From NCBI GenBank assembly GCA_947085325.1, contig CAMTVY010000010.1:1-64000 (forward strand): DNA of 64,000 bases, given 5' to 3'. Below are positions 9,173 through 17,455 of the stretch, in pieces; positions within the stretch are counted from its first letter, which is position 1, and the number at the start of each line of letters is the position of its first letter. The translations under genes were made by a program, and so were the position numbers. The stretch comes from JAQBXX01 sp947085325. GTDB lineage: Bacteria > Pseudomonadota > Gammaproteobacteria > SURF-13. Under the pieces are notes generated by a model, which was given only the letters and a program-made list of their open reading frames with translations, ran no database searches and was not told the DNA's origin.

Positions 9173-9712
9173 ATGGCACGCATGATTTTCTCCGATGAGC
9201 GTGAGACGCGCGACTTCCCGGCTATCCAGGGCAAGCTGGCTGAAATCGGCATTACGCTGCGTGATTGGCCCGCCCCGGCAGATGCGCGGGCGCAGGCGCT
9301 GCTGGACAAGGCCGCGCTGAGTGACAGCGAGAAAGAAGAACTGCTGCATGCGGTAGATAACAGGTTTGAAACGCTGAAGCAGGAAGCGGGCTACAGCACG
9401 CGCGACATGATCGTGCTGCATGAGGATGTGCCCGGTCTGGCCGAGATGCTGGGCAAGTTCGACAAGGTGCACTACCACACCGACGACGAGGTGCGTTACA
9501 TCCTGGCGGGCAAGGGCTACTTCGGCTTTGTCGACAACAGCGGCGGACAGTTCATGCTCGAGGTCAATGCCGGCGATTACATCAACGTGCCGGCCAACAC
9601 CGAGCACTGGTTTACACTGGGCGACTCGAAACGCATCAAGGCGGTGCGCTACTTCATCGACACCAGCGGCTGGACGCCGGTATATACGCAACGGTCAATG
9701 TTGTTTGGCTAA
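9173..9712 (+). CDS. mtnD: Acireductone dioxygenase (methionine salvage)
   Basis: 179-residue cupin enzyme that converts 1,2-dihydroxy-3-keto-5-methylthiopentene to the keto acid precursor of methionine (iron form) or, with nickel, to an off-pathway product. Metal ligands are visible as KVHYHTDDEVRYIL (two His and a Glu) and the later NTEHWFTLG. The N-terminus MARMIFSDE is typical. It lies 27 nt after rhlB and ahead of mtnB, separated by a hairpin repeat. mtnC, usually clustered with these genes, is not in the window. Confidence 0.93.
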   Translation: MARMIFSDERETRDFPAIQGKLAEIGITLRDWPAPADARAQALLDKAALSDSEKEELLHAVDNRFETLKQEAGYSTRDMIVLHEDVPGLAEMLGKFDKVHYHTDDEVRYILAGKGYFGFVDNSGGQFMLEVNAGDYINVPANTEHWFTLGDSKRIKAVRYFIDTSGWTPVYTQRSMLFG

Positions 9713-9720
9713 AACCATCC

Positions 9721-9825
9721 AACGCAAAGACGCCAAGACGCCAAGGAAAACAATCTTAATTAATTCAAATTTCTATATCCGATGCTTTATTTTGCACTCC
9801 TTGGCGCCTTTGCGTTGAGTTTTTT
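9721..9825 (+). repeat. Hairpin repeat family B copy 1 (CGCAAAGA units), terminator-like
   Basis: The left arm has tandem 8-nt units ACGCAAAG-ACGCCAAG-ACGCCAAG (9721-9747). The right arm TCCTTGGCGCCTTTGCGTT at 9798-9816 is the complement, with an AT-rich loop of about 50 nt. It is followed by a T run (about 9820-9825), so it can act as an intrinsic terminator after mtnD. A second copy lies at 56459-56519. Confidence 0.7.
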
Positions 9826-9838
9826 AAGTTAAATCAAA

Positions 9839-10465
9839 ATGTCCCAATCGCTTGACGATCTTCCGTTGCGCGCCGCTTTAGTCGAGATCGCGCGCGATTT
9901 TCATGCGCGCGGCTGGATGGCCGGTACGGCGGGCAATCTCAGCGCGCGCGATGATGCCGCGAGCTTCTGGATCACGGCCAGCGGACGCCCCAAGGGCCGC
10001 CTCGACGAAACCGATTTTCTGCTGGTCAATAGTGCCGACGGCGGCGTGATCGAACGCGCACGTGTCGACGGCAAGCCTTCGGCTGAAACCGCCATCCATC
10101 GCGTTATCTACCGGTGTTTCCCGGCGGCACGCGCGTGCCTGCACGTGCACACGGTGGATGCCTGCCGCGCTGCCGCGCGCGTGGCTGAAGATGCGGGCGC
10201 ACTGCCCTTGCCCGCGCTGGAAATGCTCAAGGGGCTCGGTATATGGGAACAGCAGCCCCAGGTGAGCCTGCCGTTGTTTGCGAATACCCTCGACGTGAGC
10301 AAGATTGCGGACGCCATCGCCGCCCGCTTCGAACGCGAGCCGCCGCAGTTACCGGCGCTGATGGTGCATGGCCACGGCGTGACGGTATGGGGCGGTTCGC
10401 TGCAGGAGGCCTATAATCGGGTCGAGTGCATGGAGTTTATTTTGAGCTACATCGCGCGGGGTTAA
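9839..10465 (+). CDS. mtnB: Methylthioribulose-1-phosphate dehydratase
   Basis: 208-residue class II aldolase-family enzyme of the methionine salvage pathway. It removes water from 5-methylthioribulose 1-phosphate. Visible: GWMAGTAGNLSAR at the N-terminus, SAETAIHRVIY and the zinc-binding CLHVHTVDA, then MVHGHGVTVWG near the end. These are the family positions for the active-site metal. It pairs functionally with mtnD just upstream. A REP array and a RAYT gene follow directly, where further mtn genes might be expected. Confidence 0.92.
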   Translation: MSQSLDDLPLRAALVEIARDFHARGWMAGTAGNLSARDDAASFWITASGRPKGRLDETDFLLVNSADGGVIERARVDGKPSAETAIHRVIYRCFPAARACLHVHTVDACRAAARVAEDAGALPLPALEMLKGLGIWEQQPQVSLPLFANTLDVSKIADAIAARFEREPPQLPALMVHGHGVTVWGGSLQEAYNRVECMEFILSYIARG

Positions 10466-10468
10466 TCG

Positions 10469-10549
10469 TGCGAATAAATTCGCACCTACACGCAGGTGGA
10501 ATCGAATGCATTTATCCACATTACCTGTAGGGCCGAATTCATTCGGCCG
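10469..10549. repeat. REP pair upstream of RAYT (one inverted, one direct)
   Basis: Two short palindromes flank a 37-nt spacer. The first, at 10469-10490, is inverted: a GTGCGAAT/ATTCGCAC stem followed by CTAC. The second, at 10528-10549, is direct: GTAG followed by the stem GGCCGAAT/ATTCGGCC. A GTAG at the foot of the stem is the mark recognised by RAYT transposases. The inverted-plus-direct order is that of a BIME-like unit. It lies between mtnB and the RAYT gene. Confidence 0.85.
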
Positions 10550-10560
10550 ACCCATTAAAT

Positions 10561-11019
10561 ATGCCTTATGAGGATTTGCGCAAAGGTCGGTTTTCCTGGC
10601 CGGGCCATGTTTATTGCGTGGCCACCGTGACAGCCGGTCGAGCCCGCTTGTTTAGCGATATTCGATGCGGCAGACTTGTAGTTGGGGAAATGCGGCGGCT
10701 GCACGACGACAGTCTTTTACAATCTATTGCCTGGGTTCTTATGCCGGATCATTTGCATTGGTTATTTCAATTGGGAGATGTGGCAGACCTTTCATCCGCT
10801 ATGAAGCTATTTAAGGCGCGTTCGGCCCGAACGCTAAACCAATATTTACACAGAACAGGCTCGATTTTGCAGAAATCGTATTATGATCACGCACTGCGCC
10901 GCGACGAAGATTTGCGCACGCTTGCGCGTTATATTGTGGCGAATCCTTTACGTGCCGGGCTAGTTTCCAATGTCGGTGAATATTCGCTTTGGGATACGGC
11001 TTGGTTAGAAGAGGGTTAA
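10561..11019 (+). CDS. REP-associated tyrosine transposase (RAYT)
   Basis: 152-residue Y1-type transposase of the IS200/IS605-related RAYT group. Visible: the HUH-type pair HLH at residues 64-66 (MPDHLHWL) and the catalytic tyrosine Y124 in RYIVANPLRAGLV. Base composition is more AT-rich than neighbours. It is flanked on both sides by palindromic REPs with GTAG at their foot, the classical arrangement in which the enzyme acts on its own REPs as single-stranded DNA. It looks intact. The host role is uncertain; RAYTs are usually single copy and vertically kept. Confidence 0.92.
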   Translation: MPYEDLRKGRFSWPGHVYCVATVTAGRARLFSDIRCGRLVVGEMRRLHDDSLLQSIAWVLMPDHLHWLFQLGDVADLSSAMKLFKARSARTLNQYLHRTGSILQKSYYDHALRRDEDLRTLARYIVANPLRAGLVSNVGEYSLWDTAWLEEG

Positions 11020-11021
11020 AT

Positions 11022-11179
11022 GTGCGAATGAATTCGCACCTACAAAATGTAGCAGGGCCGAATTCATTCGGCCGCCCATGTGGCTGTAGGGCCGAATTTA
11101 TTCGGCCGATACAAAATTGTGGTAGGGTCGAATTCATTCGGCCGGTGCAGTTGCAGTGTAGGGCCGAATTTATTCGGCC
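11022..11179. repeat. REP array downstream of RAYT (five units)
   Basis: One inverted unit (11022-11043) lies 2 nt after the RAYT stop. Four direct units follow at 11049-11073 (with two extra bases after GTAG), 11086-11107, 11122-11143 and 11158-11179. All share GTAG plus a stem built on CCGAATT.ATTCGG; the third has GGTCG in place of GGCCG. Spacers are 5-15 nt and unrelated. The last unit ends 9 nt before the ispH start, so it lies within the ispH leader. Confidence 0.88.
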
Positions 11180-11188
11180 GGCCAGCCT

Positions 11189-12139
11189 ATGAAAGTCATC
11201 CTTGCCAACCCGCGCGGCTTCTGCGCCGGTGTCGACCGCGCCATCGTGATTGTCGAGCGGGCGCTGGAGAAATTCGGCGCACCGATCTATGTGCGGCACG
11301 AGGTGGTGCACAACCGCTTCGTGGTGGAGGGTTTGCGCGCCAAGGGCGCAGTGTTTGTGGATGAGCTGGATCAAGTGCCGGACGCCAGCCATGTGATTTT
11401 TTCGGCCCATGGCGTCTCGCGCGCCGTGCGGGAGGAAGCCGCACGGCGCGGCCTGCATGTGTTTGACGCCACCTGTCCGCTGGTGACCAAGGTGCACGTG
11501 GAGGTGCTTGGTCATTACCGCGAAGGGCGCGAGTGCATACTCATCGGACACAAGGGCCACCCCGAGGTGGAAGGCACCATGGGGCAGTACAACAGGCCCG
11601 ACGAGATGGGCCGCATGTATCTGGTCGAGTCGGTGGCCGACGTGCACAGTCTGGACGTAGGGAATGCGGAGCGGCTGGCGTTTGTGACCCAGACCACACT
11701 TTCGATGGACGATACCGCGCGCGTGATCGACGCCTTGCGCGCCCGTTTCCCCGCCATCATCGGCCCGAAGAAAGACGACATCTGCTACGCCACGCAAAAC
11801 CGGCAGGATGCGGTCAAGCGGTTGGCGCAACGGTGCGACGTGCTGCTGGTGGTGGGCTCACCCAACAGCTCGAATTCCAACCGGCTGAAGGAGCTTGCCA
11901 TCAAGCTCGGCACACCGGCCTATCTCATTGATTCCGCCACAGACATCCTGCCCGGCTGGCTGGACGGCAAGGCCACGGTGGGCGTGACCGCCGGCGCTTC
12001 TGCGCCGGAGACGCTGGTGCAGCAGGTGATCACGCACCTGCGCGGCTTCGGTGCGGAGCTGGTGGAGGAGGGTGAAGGCCCGGATGAGCGCGTGGTGTTT
12101 CCGTTGCCGCGGGAATTGCAGCAGGGCGCAGCGCCATAG
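11189..12139 (+). CDS. ispH: 4-hydroxy-3-methylbut-2-enyl diphosphate reductase
   Basis: 316-residue iron-sulfur enzyme of the last step of the MEP isoprenoid pathway, making IPP and DMAPP. The three cluster cysteines are visible: C12 (NPRGFCAGVDRAI), C96 (DATCPLVTKVH) and C199 (DDICYATQNRQ). SSNSNRL and the TAGASAPE segment are also typical. In many relatives ispH follows lspA-fkpB; here it stands next to the RAYT/REP block, so it is relocated from the ileS-lspA cluster found at 56-60 kb. Confidence 0.97.
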   Translation: MKVILANPRGFCAGVDRAIVIVERALEKFGAPIYVRHEVVHNRFVVEGLRAKGAVFVDELDQVPDASHVIFSAHGVSRAVREEAARRGLHVFDATCPLVTKVHVEVLGHYREGRECILIGHKGHPEVEGTMGQYNRPDEMGRMYLVESVADVHSLDVGNAERLAFVTQTTLSMDDTARVIDALRARFPAIIGPKKDDICYATQNRQDAVKRLAQRCDVLLVVGSPNSSNSNRLKELAIKLGTPAYLIDSATDILPGWLDGKATVGVTAGASAPETLVQQVITHLRGFGAELVEEGEGPDERVVFPLPRELQQGAAP

Positions 12140-12141
12140 CC

Positions 12142-12636
12142 TCAGGTGAGGTTGCCCGAGTAACGCGGATTGGCATTGGTGATGATGCTGCGCAAGGTTA
12201 CTGTGGTATCTGCCGCGGAGCCGCCCGGCCTGCTCCAGGTGACGGTTACGGTGATTGGGGTGTAGGAGTAGGTGCCGCTGGTGACCGCCGCCGTGCTGGT
12301 ACAGGTGCGGCTGTAGACAGTATTGCCGGAAGTGCCGCTATTACTGTACACCGCAGTTTCCGTAGTGCCCGCAGTGGCGCATGAGGCAGCAATGTCGTTA
12401 TAGTCCAGAGCGACGGAAGAGTTGGTCAGGTCGCGATAGTTTCTCAGTTGCTCGATTTTCTGCTCGGCCAGGGTGACGGCTTCACTGCGCTCCCGGGCCA
12501 GTGAACTGCCTTGCAGCACCGTAGCCTGGAAACGGGCCATGGCGATCAGGCCCACCGCCAGCACGATGACGGCGATCAGCACCTCAATGAGGGTGAAGCC
12601 GGATTGTGCTGTGCGCGGGTGGCTCACGATGCCCAC
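12142..12636 (-). CDS. pilV: Type IV pilus minor pilin PilV
   Basis: Prepilin with the type III leader and cleavage motif QSGFTLIEVLIAVIVLAVGL, where Glu at +5 is present. About 164 residues. The open frame extends to 12705, but that part overlaps the end of pilX and has no prepilin character. The GTG at 12636 (or 12627) is the likely start. Last gene of the fimT-pilW-pilX-pilV unit. Role: minor pilin helping to prime pilus assembly at the inner membrane. Confidence 0.85.
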   Translation of the reverse strand: MGIVSHPRTAQSGFTLIEVLIAVIVLAVGLIAMARFQATVLQGSSLARERSEAVTLAEQKIEQLRNYRDLTNSSVALDYNDIAASCATAGTTETAVYSNSGTSGNTVYSRTCTSTAAVTSGTYSYTPITVTVTWSRPGGSAADTTVTLRSIITNANPRYSGNLT

Positions 12637-12655
12637 CGTTTCATGTCGCCAGTAT

Positions 12656-13831
12656 TCAATTGTCGATCCAGGTGCCCGGCACCTTGACGTAAAAGTCCAG
12701 CCCATTACCCCCTGGGATGTTGGTGAATGAGCTGAAATTGATGGTCAGGGTGCCTGCGGCATTCAGATTCCCTTCCGATGCCACAGCGCCCACGATATTG
12801 GCCGTGCCGGACAGCACTGTTTCCGGATTGGTGGTAGAGCCGGTGGAGTAGACGTAGCCATGAATGGTGGCGCCGCCGTTGATAGTGAGACCCCCGTCAA
12901 CAATCAGTACCACGGGATTGGTGGGCGAGCCTATGACCGTATCTGCGTTAATCGTGGTATCGCCCGTGACCCAGATATAGGGGGATTTCGGGGTGCCGTA
13001 ACTGGTAATGGTGTTGCCGGATTTGACCACATTGTTATTGATCAGGCTACTGTTGCAGGGGCCGCTGCAGGCGACCGGCATGCTCAGGCTTTTAATTTCA
13101 TATTTGGTGGCGCCGAAAATGCTTTGGAAGTAGGCCTCGCCCTCCGCCACAGTGTTTACTACCCCAGTTACCCCTGTCGTCGTGGTGTTGGGAACCAGGC
13201 CGCCGTTCGCCACGGTAGCGGGCACGGTGGTGCCGTTGGCCTGGGTGATATAGGCCACGTTTTTGTTGTTCGTGTCCAGCGTGCCTTGCGCCTGAATGAC
13301 CGTGCCCGTCACGGCGTTTGTGATCGCAATGGCGTTGCTGTTGGATGAATAGTTGCCGCCGGACTGCACAGGGCCATTGGGGGCCGGGCGGGTGCGTGGG
13401 CTGTATTTCTTGATGTATTGAATGACGGTTTTGGTGGCGCTGCCGTCGTCGGACCAGCCCGTGGCGGTGATACGCAACAGGGCGGTGGTAAGTACCGAGC
13501 TGTAAACATACGTGTAGCAAATACCCGCCACAGTGCAGGGCGCGGTGATGCTGGTGCTGCCGGGCAGGACGCCGGTGATGGTGGTGCCGAGACTGGGCGC
13601 AGCAACATTGGAGGCATACACGGCCCTTTCCAGCGCCGCCTGTGCCGCATGCAGCGCCTGCTTGGCGCGGTAGTCGTTGGCGGCGATGCGCTGTTCCACC
13701 ACGCTGACCCGTGCCGACGAAAAGGTCATGAGCGTAATGGCCAGCAGCAGAATCAGGGAAGTCACCAGCGTGGCGGCGCCGCGCTGTGTATTTGGCGGGG
13801 TGTGACGGCTGTGTAGTTGTGGGTTAGACAT
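12656..13831 (-). CDS. pilX: PilX-like type IV pilus assembly protein with long C-terminal extension
   Basis: 391 residues from ATG 13831, which has a good GGAGG site 8 nt upstream; the open frame before it is spurious. The N-terminus QRGAATLVTSLILLLAITLMT is the PilX type, lacking the GFTLIE motif of true class III leaders. It is about twice as long as the PilX of Pseudomonas that I recall. The last 130 residues (from about YIWVTGDTTINADTVIG) are rich in short Gly/Thr/Asn/Val strands such as VVLIVDGGLTINGGATIHGY, suggesting a beta-solenoid fold. It overlaps nothing and lies between pilW and pilV. Confidence 0.82.
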   Translation of the reverse strand: MSNPQLHSRHTPPNTQRGAATLVTSLILLLAITLMTFSSARVSVVEQRIAANDYRAKQALHAAQAALERAVYASNVAAPSLGTTITGVLPGSTSITAPCTVAGICYTYVYSSVLTTALLRITATGWSDDGSATKTVIQYIKKYSPRTRPAPNGPVQSGGNYSSNSNAIAITNAVTGTVIQAQGTLDTNNKNVAYITQANGTTVPATVANGGLVPNTTTTGVTGVVNTVAEGEAYFQSIFGATKYEIKSLSMPVACSGPCNSSLINNNVVKSGNTITSYGTPKSPYIWVTGDTTINADTVIGSPTNPVVLIVDGGLTINGGATIHGYVYSTGSTTNPETVLSGTANIVGAVASEGNLNAAGTLTINFSSFTNIPGGNGLDFYVKVPGTWIDN

Positions 13832-13860
13832 AGTCAGCCTCCGAAACACAGTAAGTGTTT

Positions 13861-14583
13861 TTAGCATGGGGCAATGCATACCAGGTGATTGCGAAGATGC
13901 ACGGTATCGGTGATGGTGCGCTGCATTGCTCCGCTGCTGTCCCCCTTTGGTTTGCCGGTGATGGTGATGGTCACCTGGCGCGGTTTGATCAAGATATTGC
14001 CGGCAGTCGGCGGGGTGGTTGTGCAGTTGTCGACGTTTGGGCCGGTAAGTGAGACGGAGGTGTTGATGCAATGGGTGGTGAGGACGAAGCTGAGCGCGGT
14101 GATGGTGACCCGGTTGCTGTCGGTGATGCCTTCGGCCGAGTTGGGCGGGCAACTGTTGCTGGCACTGGTTCCGCTGTTACGCATCAGTATGGCCTCGTTG
14201 CTGAGATAAAAAGCCATCTTTTCCGTATCGTCCACCGTGGTGTTATTGTCGCGGTCATAGGTGTAGGTGATGCAACTGCCATTGACCTGGAGGTTGCTTG
14301 CGCTTTGCGTGAAGGGGTTGGTGGCGCCGGCCACCACGCCCGTGCCGGTGGCTGTCGCTTGGTTGTAATAACCGGCACGCTGGATGTCGCGTACCATCAC
14401 GTCCATGGCCGCGCGCAACTCCTGGTTGACGCGCGCCATCTTGAGCGTGTTGTGGCTGCTGCCGGTGGTGTTGACGTAGATCTGGGACACCGCGGCGAGC
14501 AGCAGCAGGCCAAGGGTCACGGAAACCATCAGCTCAATCAGGCTGAAGCCGCGTTGTGGGGCTATTTTTACAAGACTTAACAT
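13861..14583 (-). CDS. pilW: Type IV pilus minor pilin PilW
   Basis: 240-residue prepilin with leader QRGFSLIELMVSVTLGLLLLA and a PilW-type continuation (ELRAAMDVMVRDIQRAGYYN). It is processed at the inner membrane by PilD and takes part in the minor-pilin priming complex. The start overlaps the end of fimT by 7 nt, indicating translational coupling. Two cysteines near the C-terminus (HLVCIAPC) may form a disulfide. Confidence 0.88.
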   Translation of the reverse strand: MLSLVKIAPQRGFSLIELMVSVTLGLLLLAAVSQIYVNTTGSSHNTLKMARVNQELRAAMDVMVRDIQRAGYYNQATATGTGVVAGATNPFTQSASNLQVNGSCITYTYDRDNNTTVDDTEKMAFYLSNEAILMRNSGTSASNSCPPNSAEGITDSNRVTITALSFVLTTHCINTSVSLTGPNVDNCTTTPPTAGNILIKPRQVTITITGKPKGDSSGAMQRTITDTVHLRNHLVCIAPC

Positions 14584-15110
14584 GTGCCGGAACTCGGCTT
14601 GTATTGGGCCAGGCTGGCTGAGTCGGAGCAGATGCGCACCCGCCCGAGCGAGCCGACGATGACCTTGATGCTGCCATACGTGGAACTGAGGGTGGCTGTG
14701 CCATTGCTCGCGGTGCCGCGCCGGGGTTCAAACGTGGTTTTCGCCCCGCTGAAGGTGAGGTCGGCGCCGGGCAGGCTGACCCCGCGGAAATCACTGGCGG
14801 AGACGACCTTGTCGATTCCGTCGAGTTGGCAATTGCCGGGAGTGCCGCAGGTGCAGGCTGCCAAGGCTATGCCATAGCACCAATTGGTGCCGGTACTAAA
14901 AGAAACAACAACATTGACGTTGCGCTTGATGGCCTCGGTGCGCGCGTATTGCAGATCTTCATACAGCTGCTCAGCCGCGCCCACGAGGCGCTGTTTCTCC
15001 AGTATGTTTTGGAAGGAAGGCGCCGCAATGCTCAACAGGACACCGAGCACCACGACGGTGACCAGCATCTCGATCAGGCTGAAGCCGGACTGTGGTGCCC
15101 TTGTGCGCAT
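14577..15110 (-). CDS. fimT: FimT/GspH family pseudopilin
   Basis: 177-residue prepilin, leader QSGFSLIEMLVTVVVLGVLLS followed by the FimT/GspH domain (QLYEDLQYARTEAIKRN). First gene of the minus-strand minor pilin unit. Several cysteines in LAACTCGTPGNCQLDG may stabilise the globular head. In some bacteria FimT binds DNA in natural competence; whether this one does is unknown. Confidence 0.85.
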   Translation of the reverse strand: MRTRAPQSGFSLIEMLVTVVVLGVLLSIAAPSFQNILEKQRLVGAAEQLYEDLQYARTEAIKRNVNVVVSFSTGTNWCYGIALAACTCGTPGNCQLDGIDKVVSASDFRGVSLPGADLTFSGAKTTFEPRRGTASNGTATLSSTYGSIKVIVGSLGRVRICSDSASLAQYKPSSGTC

Positions 15111-15279
15111 GGCCTATCCTTCAAAACCCAGTTGTATCCATGGTAATGGAACCGGCACCGGTTTAACATGCCTTGCATGACCGCTTGTCCGGGCCTGATG
15201 ACCATTGGTCTGGAACGGGTCGAAACCACACTCCGCCTGGCATATATACTCGGGGCGTCGATTGTCGAGGATACTTCCT

Positions 15280-15699
15280 ATGAAAAGAAAAGCGTCTGGC
15301 TTTACCCTGGTAGAGCTGATGATTGTGGTGGCCATCGTCGGCATACTTGCGGCCATCGCCTATCCTGCGTATACGGATTCGGCGCGCAAGGGCCGGCGCG
15401 CACAGGCGATCACAGACTTGTATAGCATTCAGCTGGCGCAGGAAAAATGGCGGGCGAATAACTCCACCTATGGCACGCTGGCAAACGTGTGGGGTACGGT
15501 TACGACCAGTCCTGCAACGGGCACGGCCTATTATAATTTGGCCATCTCAGGCAATACCGCGACCGCCTATACCCTCACGGCCACGGCAACTACCGCAGGC
15601 GGCCAAAATAACGATAAGGCTGGGGGGGTGAGTTGCACTCCTCTTACCCTGAATCAAAACGGCCCGGTGGGGCAAGCTGCCTGCTGGGCCAAGAATTAA
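15280..15699 (+). CDS. pilE: Type IV pilin PilE-like
   Basis: 139-residue pilin from ATG 15280 (MKRKASGFTLVELMIVVAIVGILAAIAYPAY), preceded by a GAGG element. The leader is short and basic, with Gly-1, Phe+1 and Glu+5. The C-terminal pair of cysteines (VSCTPL and AACWAKN) makes the usual D-region loop. It is divergent from fimT. In relatives pilE closes a fimT-pilV-W-X-Y1-E cluster; here it is split off onto the other strand and pilY1 is missing. Confidence 0.9.
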   Translation: MKRKASGFTLVELMIVVAIVGILAAIAYPAYTDSARKGRRAQAITDLYSIQLAQEKWRANNSTYGTLANVWGTVTTSPATGTAYYNLAISGNTATAYTLTATATTAGGQNNDKAGGVSCTPLTLNQNGPVGQAACWAKN

Positions 15700-15756
15700 T
15701 AATGTAGCGTAGTTGATTTTTAAGCTTCTGCGTTTAGCGGGAACGCGCGTAAAACA

Positions 15757-16860
15757 GTGACAAATTTCCTTATCGTTGGCGGAGGTATCATTGGCCTGCT
15801 CACTGCGCGTGAGCTGGCGGATGCAGGTGCTACGGTCACAGTGGTCGAGCGCGGCGAGGGGGCTGCCGGCCATGAGTCTTCCTGGGCCGGAGGCGGAATT
15901 TTGTCGCCACTGTGCCCATGGCAGGCACCCGAGCCTGTGACCGTCCTGGCGCGCTGGGGGCAGGCTCGATACGCGGAGCTGGCCCAAGAGCTGCAAGAGG
16001 AGACGGGGGTTGACGCGGAGTGGACGCAGAGCGGGATGCTGTGTCTCGACGCTACGCAACAAGCGGAGGCGCTGGCCTGGGCCGGGCGTACCCACGCCGA
16101 GGTGCAGGTACTGACCAAGTTCGCTGTCAAGATGCGTGAGCCGTCGGTGAGTGACACGGTGGAACACGCGCTTTGGTTGCCCGAGGTGGCGCAGATACGC
16201 AACCCGCGCCTGTTGCGCGGGTTGGTGCAAAGTCTGATGAAACGCCGCGTGCGCATGCTGACCCAGTGCGAGGTCACCGGCCTGCGGCATAAGGACGGGC
16301 AGGTCACGGGCGTCGACAGCAGCCACGGACGCATTAGCGCAGGCATAGTGATTGTGGCGGGCGGTGCCTGGAGCGGACAATTGCTGGTTGGGCTGGCGCC
16401 CAAGCTCGATATCCAGCCTGTGCGTGGCCAGATGCTGTTATGGCGCACCAAGCCGGGGCTGGTGAAGCGCATCATCGTGCACCAGGAGCACTACCTGATT
16501 CCGCGCCGCGATGGGTGTGTGTTGGCGGGCAGTACCGTGGAGCACGTGGGGTTTGACAAGGCCACGACCCAAGAGGGATTGATGGAGTTGAAGTCTGCCG
16601 CCATCAGCATGGTACCCGCGCTGGCATACTGTAATGTCGAGCAGCACTGGGCGGGGTTGCGGCCCGGCTCACCGCAGGGCGTGCCGTACATCGGCGCACA
16701 CCCCGCGCTCAAGGGCTTGTATGTCAACACAGGTCACTTCCGCAATGGCTTGGTGCTGGCGCCGGCGTCGGCGCGTTTGATGGCAGATCTGGTGCGCGGT
16801 GCGCCACCTGTTGTTGATCCCACGCCCTATGCCTTGGCCGCCACGCAAGATAGACTTTAA
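15757..16860 (+). CDS. thiO: Glycine oxidase ThiO (FAD-dependent)
   Basis: 367-residue DAO-family flavoenzyme, GTG start. Visible: the FAD-binding GGGIIGLLTARELADAGATVTVVER, ESSWAGGGILSPL after it, and the C-terminal NTGHFRNGLVLAPASARLMADLV. ThiO oxidises glycine to iminoglycine for thiazole synthesis in thiamine biosynthesis. No other thi gene is in the window; assignment rests on the DAO/ThiO signature. It follows pilE by 57 nt and precedes a Fur-family gene. Confidence 0.88.
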   Translation: MTNFLIVGGGIIGLLTARELADAGATVTVVERGEGAAGHESSWAGGGILSPLCPWQAPEPVTVLARWGQARYAELAQELQEETGVDAEWTQSGMLCLDATQQAEALAWAGRTHAEVQVLTKFAVKMREPSVSDTVEHALWLPEVAQIRNPRLLRGLVQSLMKRRVRMLTQCEVTGLRHKDGQVTGVDSSHGRISAGIVIVAGGAWSGQLLVGLAPKLDIQPVRGQMLLWRTKPGLVKRIIVHQEHYLIPRRDGCVLAGSTVEHVGFDKATTQEGLMELKSAAISMVPALAYCNVEQHWAGLRPGSPQGVPYIGAHPALKGLYVNTGHFRNGLVLAPASARLMADLVRGAPPVVDPTPYALAATQDRL

Positions 16861-16886
16861 TCAAACCTTCATCTTATACTGTAAAG

Positions 16887-17348
16887 ATGCTGGGTCAATC
16901 CGACAAGTTTCCGCTAAGCCGAGAGGATGTCGCGGGGTTGCTGCGTGGTTGTGGCATCAGCCCCACGCAACAGCGCATTGAGATCGCGCAGTTGCTGCTG
17001 GAGCGCCCGCAGCACCTGTCCGCCGAACAGATACTGGTGCTGGTGAACAAGGAGCGTCCCCTTGCCTCCAAGGCCACGGTCTATAATACCCTGCGCGTGT
17101 TTGCGGAACATGGCCTGATCAATGAGGTGATCGTGGATCCGACACGGGTGCTGTATGATTCCAACATCGATCCACACCACCACTTTTACAATCTTGACAC
17201 CGGCACCTTGCTGGACGTTGGTGTCGATCAGCTTGCCATCAGTACACTGCCGACGCTGCCTGAAGGCACGGTGGCGGCGGGGGTCGAAGTCATTATCCGT
17301 GTACGCAATGCCCCCGACTCACAGGCGGACGCCACGCAACACGACTAA
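16887..17348 (+). CDS. Fur family metalloregulator
   Basis: 153-residue Fur-superfamily repressor: winged helix (GISPTQQRIEIAQLLLE, ASKATVYNTLRVFAEHGLINEV) and dimerisation domain with DPHHHFYNLDTG, the His-rich metal site. The structural CxxC zinc pairs typical of Fur/Zur are missing, as in some Irr/PerR-like members. The C-terminus is short and acidic. The target genes cannot be told. It directly follows thiO and ends 22 nt before a tRNA gene. Confidence 0.85.
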   Translation: MLGQSDKFPLSREDVAGLLRGCGISPTQQRIEIAQLLLERPQHLSAEQILVLVNKERPLASKATVYNTLRVFAEHGLINEVIVDPTRVLYDSNIDPHHHFYNLDTGTLLDVGVDQLAISTLPTLPEGTVAAGVEVIIRVRNAPDSQADATQHD

Positions 17349-17370
17349 ACCGGGTCTAAAATTACAGAAG

Positions 17371-17446
<76 letters not shown>

Positions 17447-17455
17447 TTCACAGCG

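Noticed and set aside
11022..11179. Regular palindromes separated by short unique stretches resembling a CRISPR array
   Set aside because: Spacers are only 5-15 nt, units face both ways and carry the GTAG foot of REPs, and there are no cas genes; a RAYT gene is adjacent.
13832..14152. 107-residue upstream extension of PilX rich in His/Arg/Gln
   Set aside because: It is a frame shadow of pilW; ATG 13831 with GGAGG is the real start.
15757..16475. Long open frames on the minus strand opposite thiO
   Set aside because: High-GC shadow frames without motifs; the plus strand encodes a clear flavoenzyme.
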